Shown: in pieces, positions 16,291 through 24,234 of the stretch
How the letters are laid out: each line of letters starts with the position of its first letter
Numbering within the stretch: the first letter of the stretch is position 1
Source of the DNA: Deltaproteobacteria bacterium
GTDB taxonomy: Bacteria; Myxococcota_C; UBA6777
Assembly: GCA_002731275.1 (NCBI GenBank)
Contig: PCBK01000130.1
Span: forward strand, 1 to 64,000
Reading direction: 5' to 3'
DNA: 64,000 nucleotides
Program-made: the position numbers and the translations under genes
The notes under the pieces: generated by a model
What the model was told of the DNA's origin: nothing
The model's input: only the letters and a program-made list of their open reading frames with translations
The model's database searches: none

Positions 16291-18027
16291 TCAGGGGAGC
16301 GTAATGAGGCGGATACGGTGGTTTCCAGTGTCTGCAACAAAGAGACCTGTACCTTTGACGTAGATAAGATCATTTGGGGAGCGGAAACGTGCATCATCGG
16401 CTTTCCCATCAACATCTCCGGGCGTTCCACACTTTCCAGCGAAGGTCGTGACGTTGCCATTGCTGATTTTGCGGATACAATGATTTCCTGTATCTGCGAC
16501 ATACATATTGCCGTTCCCATCGCTGGCAATCCCTCGTGGGCTTCTAAATTCCGCCTGTAATGAGGTACCATCTATATAACCGATGCCGCCGCTGCCTGCA
16601 AAAGTTGAGACTGTGGATGTCGTATCGACAAGGCGAATCTTGCTGTTTTGGCTATCAGCAAAATACAAATCCTTACCATTCAACAATATCCCCATTGGAC
16701 CTGAACACAAGGCATCCGCAAGTGAGCCATCAATAAAACCTCTCCCCTTCATTCCGATCAACGTGGTGATTTGTCCACTCTTAACCAAGCGCACAGCGTG
16801 TTTGGACTGCTGCGTCACATACAATCGATCGTCTTGGGTGTCATATGCCAATCCAGTCGGTGCTATGATGGCAGTTTTGGACGCACTCACAGGTCCTTCA
16901 ACGAGGGCACCTGTGCTTGCTCCACTCCCTGCAAAGGTAGAGACCATTTGGCTTGAGAGGTTCACCTCGCGAATACGGTTATTCTTTGTATCCGCAACAA
17001 ACAAGCTCCCATTCCCATTCAATGCAAGTCCTTGTGGTTCATAGAACCATGCTTTCGACCCAAGATCGTCCTTCATCCCAGGAACACCACCGCCTGCAAG
17101 GGTTGCAACGTTGCCTTGTAAGGTCATCTTCCGGATGACGTGGTTGTTTGTATCGGAGATGTAGATGTTTCCAGAGGTGTCAGCGATCAGATTATGAGGT
17201 GCGTTAAATTTTGCCAGCGTTCCTTGCCCATCTTTGTAACCAAAGACACTTCCGGCAATAGTAGAGACGAACACACAACCGCTACACGTTACATCGGGTG
17301 TCTTTTCAACAGCCACTTCTGGTGTTGTTGGCTCAGGCGATGTCTCGACACGACTCTCCGGCTGTCTTTCAGCCCCCGCATCAACAGCGTCGTCGACAAC
17401 TGGCTCTTGTGTTGGCTCCACCTTCTGCTCTTGGGTAGACTCAGAGGTCTCGCAGTTGTCATCGACCTGACCATTACAGTCATCGTCCTTTTGATTGCAC
17501 ACCTCTTTAGAGGGAACGATCTGTGATTGACAGGTTCCCCAGCGTCCTTGTGCATCACATTTCTTCTCTCCAGCGCGACACACACCCATCTTGGAAGTCC
17601 CCTCAGGGCCAGTGTAACAAGCACGCACGTCTCCTTCTTTGCAGTCGGTGCAGTTGGGTTCACAATCTCCCCAGTACATCGCCTTGAGATAATCAGGCTG
17701 ACATGTTGAAATCCCGGTTCGACATGTGCCACCAAATGGCTGTTCGATCACACATATCTTCTGTGCCCCTTTCGCTTTGCACTCTTCTCGCGCAAAAGAG
17801 ACACAAACACCCTGTGCCTGTCCGTCGACCTTCTGACATACTCCCCGATACCGTTGGTTGTTACACTCACAATTCTGTGTACAAGGGCTATTGGCAGGAT
17901 CGAGGAGCTGCGCGCTCGCTTGATCCTTTGCGTCGTCACAATCCGCAAGATCAGAGCAGGCTTGGAGTTGGAACAAAGAGACACAACACACTGTAAAGGC
18001 GAACAAAACCAATCGAAAATACATCAT
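16291..18027 (-). CDS. NHL-repeat lipoprotein with MopE-type motif
   Basis: The signal peptide ends in a lipobox (LFQLQAC), so it should be lipid-anchored in the outer or inner membrane. A cysteine-rich region (about residues 25-195) contains one CNQKDDDCNGQVDD motif, the DxDxDG-like metal-binding element of MopE-type proteins. A Thr/Pro/Glu-rich linker (195-250) follows, then a C-terminal propeller of about six NHL repeats with GNIYISDTNNHVIRKM, GSLFVADTKNNRIREV, GNMYVADTGNHCIRKI and TGLFVADTGNHRIRLI. This is a surface binding module of unknown ligand. GAGGAAG precedes the ATG. Confidence 0.85.
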   Translation of the reverse strand: MMYFRLVLFAFTVCCVSLFQLQACSDLADCDDAKDQASAQLLDPANSPCTQNCECNNQRYRGVCQKVDGQAQGVCVSFAREECKAKGAQKICVIEQPFGGTCRTGISTCQPDYLKAMYWGDCEPNCTDCKEGDVRACYTGPEGTSKMGVCRAGEKKCDAQGRWGTCQSQIVPSKEVCNQKDDDCNGQVDDNCETSESTQEQKVEPTQEPVVDDAVDAGAERQPESRVETSPEPTTPEVAVEKTPDVTCSGCVFVSTIAGSVFGYKDGQGTLAKFNAPHNLIADTSGNIYISDTNNHVIRKMTLQGNVATLAGGGVPGMKDDLGSKAWFYEPQGLALNGNGSLFVADTKNNRIREVNLSSQMVSTFAGSGASTGALVEGPVSASKTAIIAPTGLAYDTQDDRLYVTQQSKHAVRLVKSGQITTLIGMKGRGFIDGSLADALCSGPMGILLNGKDLYFADSQNSKIRLVDTTSTVSTFAGSGGIGYIDGTSLQAEFRSPRGIASDGNGNMYVADTGNHCIRKISNGNVTTFAGKCGTPGDVDGKADDARFRSPNDLIYVKGTGLFVADTGNHRIRLITLP

Positions 18028-18121
18028 AGCTTCCTCAAATACGACAAGTGAACACTCCCCTCACAGCAGAAGTCATTTTGTGCGAAGGCGGAAACCCAAC
18101 ATACCACAAAAAGCCACAGGC

Positions 18122-18150
18122 TTGCTATTGTACCTAAGAAGCGCTATCTA
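18122..18150 (+). promoter_or_regulatory. Candidate promoter for sufE
   Basis: TTGCTA (18122-18127) and TATCTA (18145-18150) are 17 nt apart, and a start of transcription near 18157 would leave an ~80-nt leader before the sufE ATG. The -10 match is weak. Confidence 0.3.
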
Positions 18151-18239
18151 TCTCAACGCACGCAGCACGAGCTGCTCCACCAAAAAGAACAAAACCCTGC
18201 ACAGGCGTTTTGCACATAGAGGAAGAAGGAGAGTACCGA

Positions 18240-18656
18240 ATGACATTGGATGAATTGGTCGACAATTTCGAGTTCTTGGGAGATTGGGAAGAGCGCTATC
18301 GATACATCATCGATTTGGGCAAGAAACTCCCCCCTATGCCCGAAGAGGCCAAGACTGAAGAGAATCTTGTGCAAGGCTGTATCAGCAAAGTCTGGATGAC
18401 AGCCAACGTCCACGATGACCAAGAGCCTACAAGAATCGAGTTTATCGCGGACAGTGACGCATTCATCGTCAAAGGATTGATTGGGATCGCGTTGATGCTC
18501 TACTCGGATAAAACGCCTGAGGAAATTCTGGCGTTGGACATCAGCAACTTGTTCGAGCGCTTGGGCTTAGACGAGCACCTGACAGTCAACAGAAGGAATG
18601 GGTTTCAGTCGATGCTCAACAGGATCAAGTCCATCGCAAAAGAAGCGCAAGCATAA
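18240..18656 (+). CDS. sufE: SufE-family Fe-S assembly protein (cysteine desulfurase sulfur acceptor)
   Basis: 138 residues, the usual SufE size, opening MTLDELVDNFEFL and containing LPPMPEEAKTEENLVQGC, in which Cys47 is the persulfide-accepting cysteine. SufE takes sulfur from the desulfurase SufS and passes it to the SufBCD scaffold in the cytosol; none of those partners is in the window. The ATG at 18240 follows AAGGAGAG at good distance, so the ten upstream in-frame codons are not used. It converges with the thioredoxin-like gene. Confidence 0.9.
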   Translation: MTLDELVDNFEFLGDWEERYRYIIDLGKKLPPMPEEAKTEENLVQGCISKVWMTANVHDDQEPTRIEFIADSDAFIVKGLIGIALMLYSDKTPEEILALDISNLFERLGLDEHLTVNRRNGFQSMLNRIKSIAKEAQA

Positions 18657-18699
18657 GGTCGTTGGGTACAAGGAAAGTTTTAGAGGGGAGTGGAGAGGA

Positions 18700-19047
18700 T
18701 CAGTCAGCAGCGATGGTCTTCTCCATACGACGGGTTAATCGTTCGAGTCCTGCGCCAGCAAACTTCTTCTGGATCTCACCATCTTTATAAATGACATTGT
18801 AAGGCAAGTCAGTGACTTCGGCGAGCCAGGGGTTGTCGCGCTTGAACTTGATCAATCCTGGTTGATCGATCAAGAGCTTCCCAAAGCGCACGTGGGACCA
18901 CGTCTCGTCCTCTGCGAGGAAGGTGTTGAGCTCCTCAGTCCAAGCATTGCACGCAGCACAGTCTTTTTTGCCAAGCATCAACACAACACGAGGTGCCGCG
19001 AGAAAATCGTCGAGGTTTTTTCTATCGAGCATTTCAAGTTGACTCAT
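18700..19047 (-). CDS. Thioredoxin-like protein with CAAC active site
   Basis: 115 residues of thioredoxin-like fold: VVLMLGKKDCAACNAWTEEL has the redox pair Cys30-x2-Cys33 (CAAC instead of the common CGPC), and LPYNVIYKDGEIQKKFAG contains the cis-proline region (LPYN) and the following strand. No signal peptide, so cytosolic. It lies directly downstream of a peroxiredoxin on the same strand, with a strong terminator between them, so it may supply reducing power to that enzyme or simply share a theme. AAGGAGATA precedes the ATG. Confidence 0.8.
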   Translation of the reverse strand: MSQLEMLDRKNLDDFLAAPRVVLMLGKKDCAACNAWTEELNTFLAEDETWSHVRFGKLLIDQPGLIKFKRDNPWLAEVTDLPYNVIYKDGEIQKKFAGAGLERLTRRMEKTIAAD

Positions 19048-19148
19048 AAGATATCTCCTTGTGATTCAGTTCATTTAAAGGGGCCTCAGGATGCCCCACA
19101 GCAGGCCAAGATGGCCATAGGCAAACCGGGACGCAAGGGCCCAAACGC

Positions 19149-19180
19149 AAAAAGGGCGTCGATGACTCGACGCCCTTTTT
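19149..19180 (-). terminator. Intrinsic terminator of the peroxiredoxin gene
   Basis: A perfect 14-bp stem (19149-19162 with 19167-19180) closes on a TGAC loop. On the minus strand, GGGCGTCGA..TCGACGCCC is followed by TTTTT. The structure is symmetric and could act in both directions. Confidence 0.85.
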
Positions 19181-19203
19181 ACAGAGGGTATCTTGCGATT
19201 GGA

Positions 19204-19728
19204 TTAGCCAGCGAAATCATCGCCTTTGTTCCAGTCAGCGCCGCAGAGACCACCACTTTGGAGAGCCTGGACTGTGCGGAGAGTTTCTTTGGGGCTACGG
19301 CCTGCGTCGAGGTCGTTGACGACGACGGAGCGCACAACGCCTTTGTCATCGATGATGACAGTGCCGCGGAAAGCGATACCAGCGTCTTCTTTCAAGACAC
19401 CAAAAGCACGGCTTACGCTGTGGTTGGTATCAGCCAAGACGGGGTGAGTGATTTTGTTTGCGAAGGTTTTACCATCTTCGAACCATGCTTTGTGGCTGAA
19501 GAAGGAGTCAGTGGATGCACCAATGACTGCGACACCATCATCATCAAAATCGTCGACCAATTCTTGGAATCCGCGGATTTCTGTGGGACAAACGAAAGTG
19601 AAGTCGAGTGGATACCAGTAGATGACGTGCCATTTACCTGCGTAGTCACTGCTGCTTACAACTTTTTCTTCGCCATTCACGTATGCAACGGATTTCCATT
19701 CTGGAGCTTGTTGTCCGACCTGAGCCAT
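19204..19728 (-). CDS. Typical 2-Cys peroxiredoxin (AhpC/Prx1 type)
   Basis: PLDFTFVCPTEI places the peroxidatic Cys47, and GGLCGADW the resolving Cys162, in a 174-residue protein. The YWYPLDFTFVCPTE block and STDSFFSHKAW are diagnostic of the AhpC-type family, which reduces hydrogen peroxide and alkyl hydroperoxides using a thioredoxin-like or AhpF reductant. The C-terminus (DWNKGDDFAG) lacks the YF motif linked with hyperoxidation sensitivity in eukaryotic enzymes. GAGGAGAAA precedes the ATG. A consensus -35 and a palindrome upstream suggest regulated expression; a terminator separates it from the thioredoxin-like gene downstream. Confidence 0.92.
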   Translation of the reverse strand: MAQVGQQAPEWKSVAYVNGEEKVVSSSDYAGKWHVIYWYPLDFTFVCPTEIRGFQELVDDFDDDGVAVIGASTDSFFSHKAWFEDGKTFANKITHPVLADTNHSVSRAFGVLKEDAGIAFRGTVIIDDKGVVRSVVVNDLDAGRSPKETLRTVQALQSGGLCGADWNKGDDFAG

Positions 19729-19811
19729 GTTCGTTTCTCCTCATCTGAACTGATGTATCTAGTGAGTCATGGGGGGTGTCCCCATTTCGAATGTCTTTTC
19801 ATAGACTGGTG

Positions 19812-19876
19812 CATATCTGTGTCTGGATCACATAATTGTCAAGAAAAAACTTGCATAAAACACCGAATCATATTCG
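19812..19876 (-). promoter_or_regulatory. Promoter region and candidate operator of the peroxiredoxin gene
   Basis: On the minus strand a perfect -35 TTGACA (+ strand 19837-19842) is followed at 18-19 nt by a weak -10 (around 19812-19818). Just upstream of it is the exact palindrome CGAAT-CAT-ATTCG (19864-19876). Its AT-rich core is compatible with a peroxide or metal regulator of the Fur/PerR class, but that assignment is a guess. Confidence 0.4.
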
Positions 19877-19963
19877 ATTCTAGATAGATACACATTTGTC
19901 ACTCCCAACCATCCCTCCCCAACAGCAGATCGAATCATTCGTGGACAAGTGGAAAGAGCGACC

Positions 19964-21757
19964 TCAACGCCTAGCGGGCTTCCACACCTTTTTCCAGCGT
20001 CGGCGCTTCACCCACTTTTTACGGCTCTTGCTCCACTCCCATACGAGGCGATACTGTCGGACCCATTTGCCTTTACCGAGCTTCTTGTACGTCCTTCGTG
20101 CAGAAGGCTTCGTGCGAGAAGGTGGGTCAGGATCTTTCATGATCAGTTTCTCACGCTCGACGGGTTCAGGAGCGTTGCCTTCTGGTTCCGTCAAAAAGTA
20201 AAACACAGCGACCAACGCAGCGAGTCCAAGCAGCACCCACATAAACTGAAGAGACCAACCAAAGACCCCTAGCCATACAGTCGATTTGGGCTTCTTCTTT
20301 CCTCTTTTTTTCCGGTTAGAAGGTGCTTGCTGTGTGGGCGGCGGCGTTGTGATCCTGGGCGCTCGAATCTCCGCCTCCCTTGCAGGTTTTCTCCCAAGCC
20401 CAAGCTCATCATCACTCGGAAGAATGCCACCAAACACAGACGCTGGTTGCTGTTGGGGAGCTGGTGCCTGCTGCGCTGGCGTTTGCTCTCTTCGGGCGTG
20501 TGGTGGGACACTCCCGCTCGGAGGCGACGATTCAGGGAGATCATCCCAACTACCCCACTCGTTTTTTGGTGTGCTCATACTCTCTCCTGTCGGTAACGAT
20601 TGTCTTTTGGTCTCGATCACCTCGGACAACAAAATGGGCTCTAGGTCGGCAGTCTCTTGGAGTGATAAAGGCTCTTCCATTGCGGCCATTTCAAGGATTG
20701 AGTTGCGCAACGAAGAGAGATCATGAGTCGCCTGCACTCGAGGCCGCTCAGGTTGACTGTTTTGGTCTTCAAAGAGATCTTCGAGTGTCTTTCCCAGCTG
20801 CGCGCCAGACAAAAAACTCGCCTCAGACTCAGAGACGGTCGCATCCTCTGCGTGCAATAACGCCTCAAGCAGCTCCTCACACGAATCAAAGCGCGCCTCG
20901 GGTTCTTTTTCGAGACACCTGAGAATGATCTGTTCGAGGACAATTGAGAGCTCTGGCACATACTGGAGTGGTGAAGGCGCAGGTTCGCGGATATGGGAGT
21001 AAATAAGCGCGCTCTCCTTACCAGAGAATGGAAATCGCGCTGTCGCCATCACGTACAAAATGACCCCTAAACTGTAGATATCCGCACGATGATCGACTCT
21101 TTTGCTGTCCAACAGTTGCTCAGGCGCTGTGTAGCGAACCGTCCCCATCACAGAGCCCGTCTGTGTCATCCCGACCTCACCTTCTTCTAACGCTTTCGCG
21201 ATCCCAAAGTCCGTGAGTTTAGGGACAATCTTCTCTCCTTCGAGTTGCAGGAGAATGTTGTCAGGCTTCAGATCTCGGTGCACGATCCCTTGCTTATGAG
21301 CGTACCCTATCGCGTCGAGGATAGGGAGCATAAGCTCAATGATAGCGTCGAGTGAAAGAGGTGCATTCGCCTGTTTAAGCAGCTTCTTGAGATCTTGCCC
21401 CCCAACCCACTCCAAGATCAACCCTGTCAACATGTCTTCTTCGACGACATCGACAAGGCGAACGATATGTTGATGTCGCAAGCGAGCCTGCAAATAGGCT
21501 TCGTGATGAAATCTCTCTCGGACGTGAGCGATTTGTTCTTTGTCGAGGGTAGGCAAGAGGATCTTCATGGCAAAATGAGTGTTGTCTTCGAGTCTTCGAA
21601 CACGGTATACCCACGAAGTCCCTCCCTTCCCAACAAACTCTTCGATGAGATAACGTTCCGATGCAACGGCGCCTATCAATGACTCAGGAGAGAATGAAGT
21701 TAACTTTTCGATCAAATTGCGCTGCACAGTGGATCCTTGTTGACGTCTGAAGGACAC
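19964..21757 (-). CDS. Transmembrane Ser/Thr protein kinase
   Basis: Kinase domain at about residues 35-300: glycine loop VGKGGTSWVYRV, catalytic Lys in FAMKIL, HRDLKPDN, DFG and a typical activation segment ending TAPEQ. A Pro/Gln-rich linker (about 400-500, with HARREQTPAQQAP) leads to one membrane helix (LGVFGWSLQFMWVLLGLAALV). The extracytoplasmic tail is a short basic, Trp-rich segment (KKWVKRRRWKKVW) with no recognisable sensor domain. GTG at 21757 is given; GTG at 21727 has a better AAGGA sequence and may be the true start. It is transcribed alone; its substrates are not apparent. Confidence 0.88.
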   Translation of the reverse strand: MSFRRQQGSTVQRNLIEKLTSFSPESLIGAVASERYLIEEFVGKGGTSWVYRVRRLEDNTHFAMKILLPTLDKEQIAHVRERFHHEAYLQARLRHQHIVRLVDVVEEDMLTGLILEWVGGQDLKKLLKQANAPLSLDAIIELMLPILDAIGYAHKQGIVHRDLKPDNILLQLEGEKIVPKLTDFGIAKALEEGEVGMTQTGSVMGTVRYTAPEQLLDSKRVDHRADIYSLGVILYVMATARFPFSGKESALIYSHIREPAPSPLQYVPELSIVLEQIILRCLEKEPEARFDSCEELLEALLHAEDATVSESEASFLSGAQLGKTLEDLFEDQNSQPERPRVQATHDLSSLRNSILEMAAMEEPLSLQETADLEPILLSEVIETKRQSLPTGESMSTPKNEWGSWDDLPESSPPSGSVPPHARREQTPAQQAPAPQQQPASVFGGILPSDDELGLGRKPAREAEIRAPRITTPPPTQQAPSNRKKRGKKKPKSTVWLGVFGWSLQFMWVLLGLAALVAVFYFLTEPEGNAPEPVEREKLIMKDPDPPSRTKPSARRTYKKLGKGKWVRQYRLVWEWSKSRKKWVKRRRWKKVWKPARR

Positions 21758-21957
21758 CCAACACTATGAATGACCTTTGGAAAGAGGGAAGTTTTGCTCT
21801 TTCGTAGCGTAGCACCCACCGATCCACTCGTCAAGCCATATAGCTCCCGTCCAATCATCCCCTAAACATCCCGACAGCATCGAACATACTTCACTTACAA
21901 ATAGGATCCGTTCAGATAAAAAAAGTCACCCCTCAGTAGGCCAAAAAGATAACCCTT

Positions 21958-22845
21958 CTACGCGACCAGCCTGAGTCGCTTGTCAGCTTGACGAATCGTG
22001 ATCTTTTGTGACCAGCGGAGATCGATTCGATCGGCCTCCAGACCATCACCAAACACCACTCCACCGACATTCATCTCACTCGTCAGTGTCAGCGCTTCTT
22101 CCCTTTGTAAGATGCCCTCTGTCAACTCCGTTTGTGTCGCAACACTCGGAAAAGCTTCACGCACAAAGAAGATCAAGCGAGGAGACTCTGGAGCAGGCAG
22201 TGGCAGTCGACAACGCCTCGCCCGATGGATGGACTGCGCCCACCCTGTCGCGCCAGTCCCTGTTGAGACGATCACCCCCGAAGAAGAATGACGTTCCTTC
22301 GACTCTCCCCACTCGATCACATACCGCGCGGACTGGTGAGAGCGATGTCCCATAAAGATCTCGTTGAGGGCGTACAAACATTGACCATCATCGGTCCGCG
22401 CTTCAACCATCGCACGAGACTCCAAACGAACGCGCCTTGCGGCTGTTTGTTGCAACAATGTCTCTGCGACGTCAGGTCGATGCTTGACCAGGACACCATC
22501 AAAACGCCGAAAGTTCGGATTGATACCAATAACAGATTGACCTTCTAGATACTTGGCTGCGTTGGCGACAAGTCCATCCTGTCCGACAGCCACGACGAGA
22601 TCTTCTGGTTCAAATAGAAAGCGATCCAGATCGCGACGGGATATTTTCATACGACGCCACTTGCGCGGGATCGCACGTAACACCCTGTCAATCGCCTGGG
22701 CCTGTTCTTTCTCCCTCATGAGGACGTCCTCAATGTCGCGCCCTCGGTGCTTCAAATAAAACGCCGCTTGCCCGTGTGTCCCGTGTGTTGCCAACAACTC
22801 CTCGTACTCACTCGGACGATACAGCACGACCACTCGGGGGACCAT
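21958..22845 (-). CDS. Divergent NAD kinase-like protein
   Basis: The fold is that of ATP-NAD kinases: VVAVGQDGLVANAAKYL stands where NAD kinases have GGDGT, YALNEIFMGH matches the NE/D motif, and VSTGTGATGW matches the substrate loop. The GGDG element reads GQDG here, keeping the Asp but losing one Gly. So it may be an NAD kinase or a relative acting on another diphosphate nucleotide. ATG at 22845 follows GGGAGGTG and starts one base after the stop codon of the SPFH gene upstream; the two are certainly co-transcribed. Confidence 0.75.
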   Translation of the reverse strand: MVPRVVVLYRPSEYEELLATHGTHGQAAFYLKHRGRDIEDVLMREKEQAQAIDRVLRAIPRKWRRMKISRRDLDRFLFEPEDLVVAVGQDGLVANAAKYLEGQSVIGINPNFRRFDGVLVKHRPDVAETLLQQTAARRVRLESRAMVEARTDDGQCLYALNEIFMGHRSHQSARYVIEWGESKERHSSSGVIVSTGTGATGWAQSIHRARRCRLPLPAPESPRLIFFVREAFPSVATQTELTEGILQREEALTLTSEMNVGGVVFGDGLEADRIDLRWSQKITIRQADKRLRLVA

Positions 22846-22846
22846 C

Positions 22847-23869
22847 TTACACCTCCCGTTCGAGATGTTTGGTGCCCGCATCAGCCAGACGCGTAAGGAT
22901 TGGACCCAACATCTCAGGGCTGATCGTCAGGTGTTCAACATCAGGTAATTGACCGGCAAACTCACGAACTGTCAAACCAATCAACACCTGCGCTGGTAGA
23001 CCTTTGTATAGCTGCACACGTTCTTTCTCGGAGTCCATCTGTGCGTCGGAGACCAAACGAATACTCTCTGCCTCAGATTCGCTCTCCAACTTGCGCCGCT
23101 GTGCGTGGGCGAGCGCTTCGATCTTCATCGACTCCGCTTGCTCTTGCATCCGTTTGCGCTCATTTTGACCTTCCTGACCGATCAAGTCTTCTTGACGACG
23201 TGCCAACTCGATGCGGTTTTGTAGCTCATTCTCCGCGATCGCACGCTCTCGCTCAACAGCCAACGCACGACGCTCAAAGGTCGCCTTGTCGGCCTCTTGC
23301 TGGATCGACTCTCTCGTCGGCATTTGAAGCGCCTTCTCCACCTCGGCTGTCGGACGAATCCCTGCAATCCGCAAAGATACAATCTCAATCCCCATTTCGG
23401 ACAGGCTCTGATCGTCCCCCAAACCATTGCCAATGCGCTCTCGTAACGCCTCCACACCGGAGACGAGGATCTCTTGCAGTGATGTCTGTGTCAGATACTC
23501 CCATGCGAGCTGCTGTGCCAGCTCTGTCAACAACTGAGACATTTGCTCCAATGGCTGCTTGCGCCACTGCCCCGTATCAAGATCCACACTAAAATCGACA
23601 CGGCTCGCGAGCGTCTCAGGCTCATGTACACGCCACGTCACCACAGCCTGGATCGTCACCTCCTGAAAATCCTGTGAACGCCCATGAAACAATATAGGAA
23701 GCTCTCGATCGTCCATCGGTAACTCCGCAACACTGGAAGAGAGTGGCAAAAACCAAAACGCCAACCCGCGTCCCTTCTTTGTCAACTGACCAGCACGTGA
23801 AAACAACACATACGAGCTCGTCTCCGCACGAAGATGTCGCCAAAATATCAAACGGGTCATATCAGCCAT
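22847..23869 (-). CDS. SPFH/band-7 domain protein
   Basis: The SPFH domain spans about residues 25-200 (GRGLAFWFLPLSSSVAELP, then VTIQAVVTWRVHEPETLASRVDF), followed by a long charged coiled coil (about 195-280, rich in ERERAIAENELQNR and KRMQEQAESMKIEALAHAQRR). The family forms membrane-associated oligomeric scaffolds related to flotillin and stomatin. No strong N-terminal membrane helix is seen. ATG at 23869 follows AAGGAG. It is the first gene of a two-gene unit with the NAD kinase-like protein, which suggests a shared role, unknown. Confidence 0.85.
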   Translation of the reverse strand: MADMTRLIFWRHLRAETSSYVLFSRAGQLTKKGRGLAFWFLPLSSSVAELPMDDRELPILFHGRSQDFQEVTIQAVVTWRVHEPETLASRVDFSVDLDTGQWRKQPLEQMSQLLTELAQQLAWEYLTQTSLQEILVSGVEALRERIGNGLGDDQSLSEMGIEIVSLRIAGIRPTAEVEKALQMPTRESIQQEADKATFERRALAVERERAIAENELQNRIELARRQEDLIGQEGQNERKRMQEQAESMKIEALAHAQRRKLESESEAESIRLVSDAQMDSEKERVQLYKGLPAQVLIGLTVREFAGQLPDVEHLTISPEMLGPILTRLADAGTKHLEREV

Positions 23870-24234
23870 TGGTCTTCTCCTTCGATGCTCGCCCTTCCCG
23901 TATACACACCACAGCCCCACGAACAACATGATTCTCTCGTTTCACGCTCACTCGTCTTCGCCTGTCATTCATGCATTTCAACAATGAATAACCTCGTATA
24001 CATCGGGAATACATCACAGCATCTCCTGTTCATGATAGATATATGCACAACACATATATGCAATTCATATATATGCACACCGCATCAAAGTCAAGCAAAA
24101 AGAAGGACACCCTGATCTCCCTGTCTTTCAGACTTGACAATCGCGCATCAATAGAGGTATTCACGCAGATCTTTGACAGTCGGTGTCAAAAACAAGAACA
24201 ACACACCAACACCAGACATACCGGTAACGGGTAC
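23870..24234. other. Intergenic region between SPFH and TonB-receptor genes (divergent promoters)
   Basis: About 365 nt without a convincing gene. It must hold the promoters of both divergent units. Its one clear structure is the set of three ATATATGCA repeats at 24039-24077. The open frame extending the TonB receptor upstream to 24043 has no signal-peptide logic and is not used. Confidence 0.6.
24039..24077 (+). repeat. Three phased ATATATGCA direct repeats upstream of the TonB receptor
   Basis: ATATATGCA occurs exactly at 24039-24047, 24054-24062 and 24069-24077, a strict 15-bp period with unrelated 6-nt spacers. It lies ~160-195 nt before the TonB-receptor start and is a candidate binding site for a multimeric regulator. 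The same 9-mer also occurs at 7665-7673, over the candidate promoter of the IscB transcript. Confidence 0.6.

Noticed and set aside
18862-19887. Long plus-strand open frame (341 codons) across the peroxiredoxin gene
   Set aside because: It is antisense to a certain peroxiredoxin and its codons mirror that gene; no domain or start signal of its own.
24039-24077. CRISPR array
   Set aside because: Repeats are 9 nt with 6-nt spacers, far too short for CRISPR; no cas genes.
23930-24234. Upstream extension of the TonB receptor to 24043
   Set aside because: It would place ~64 residues before a clear signal peptide and would translate through the repeat array.
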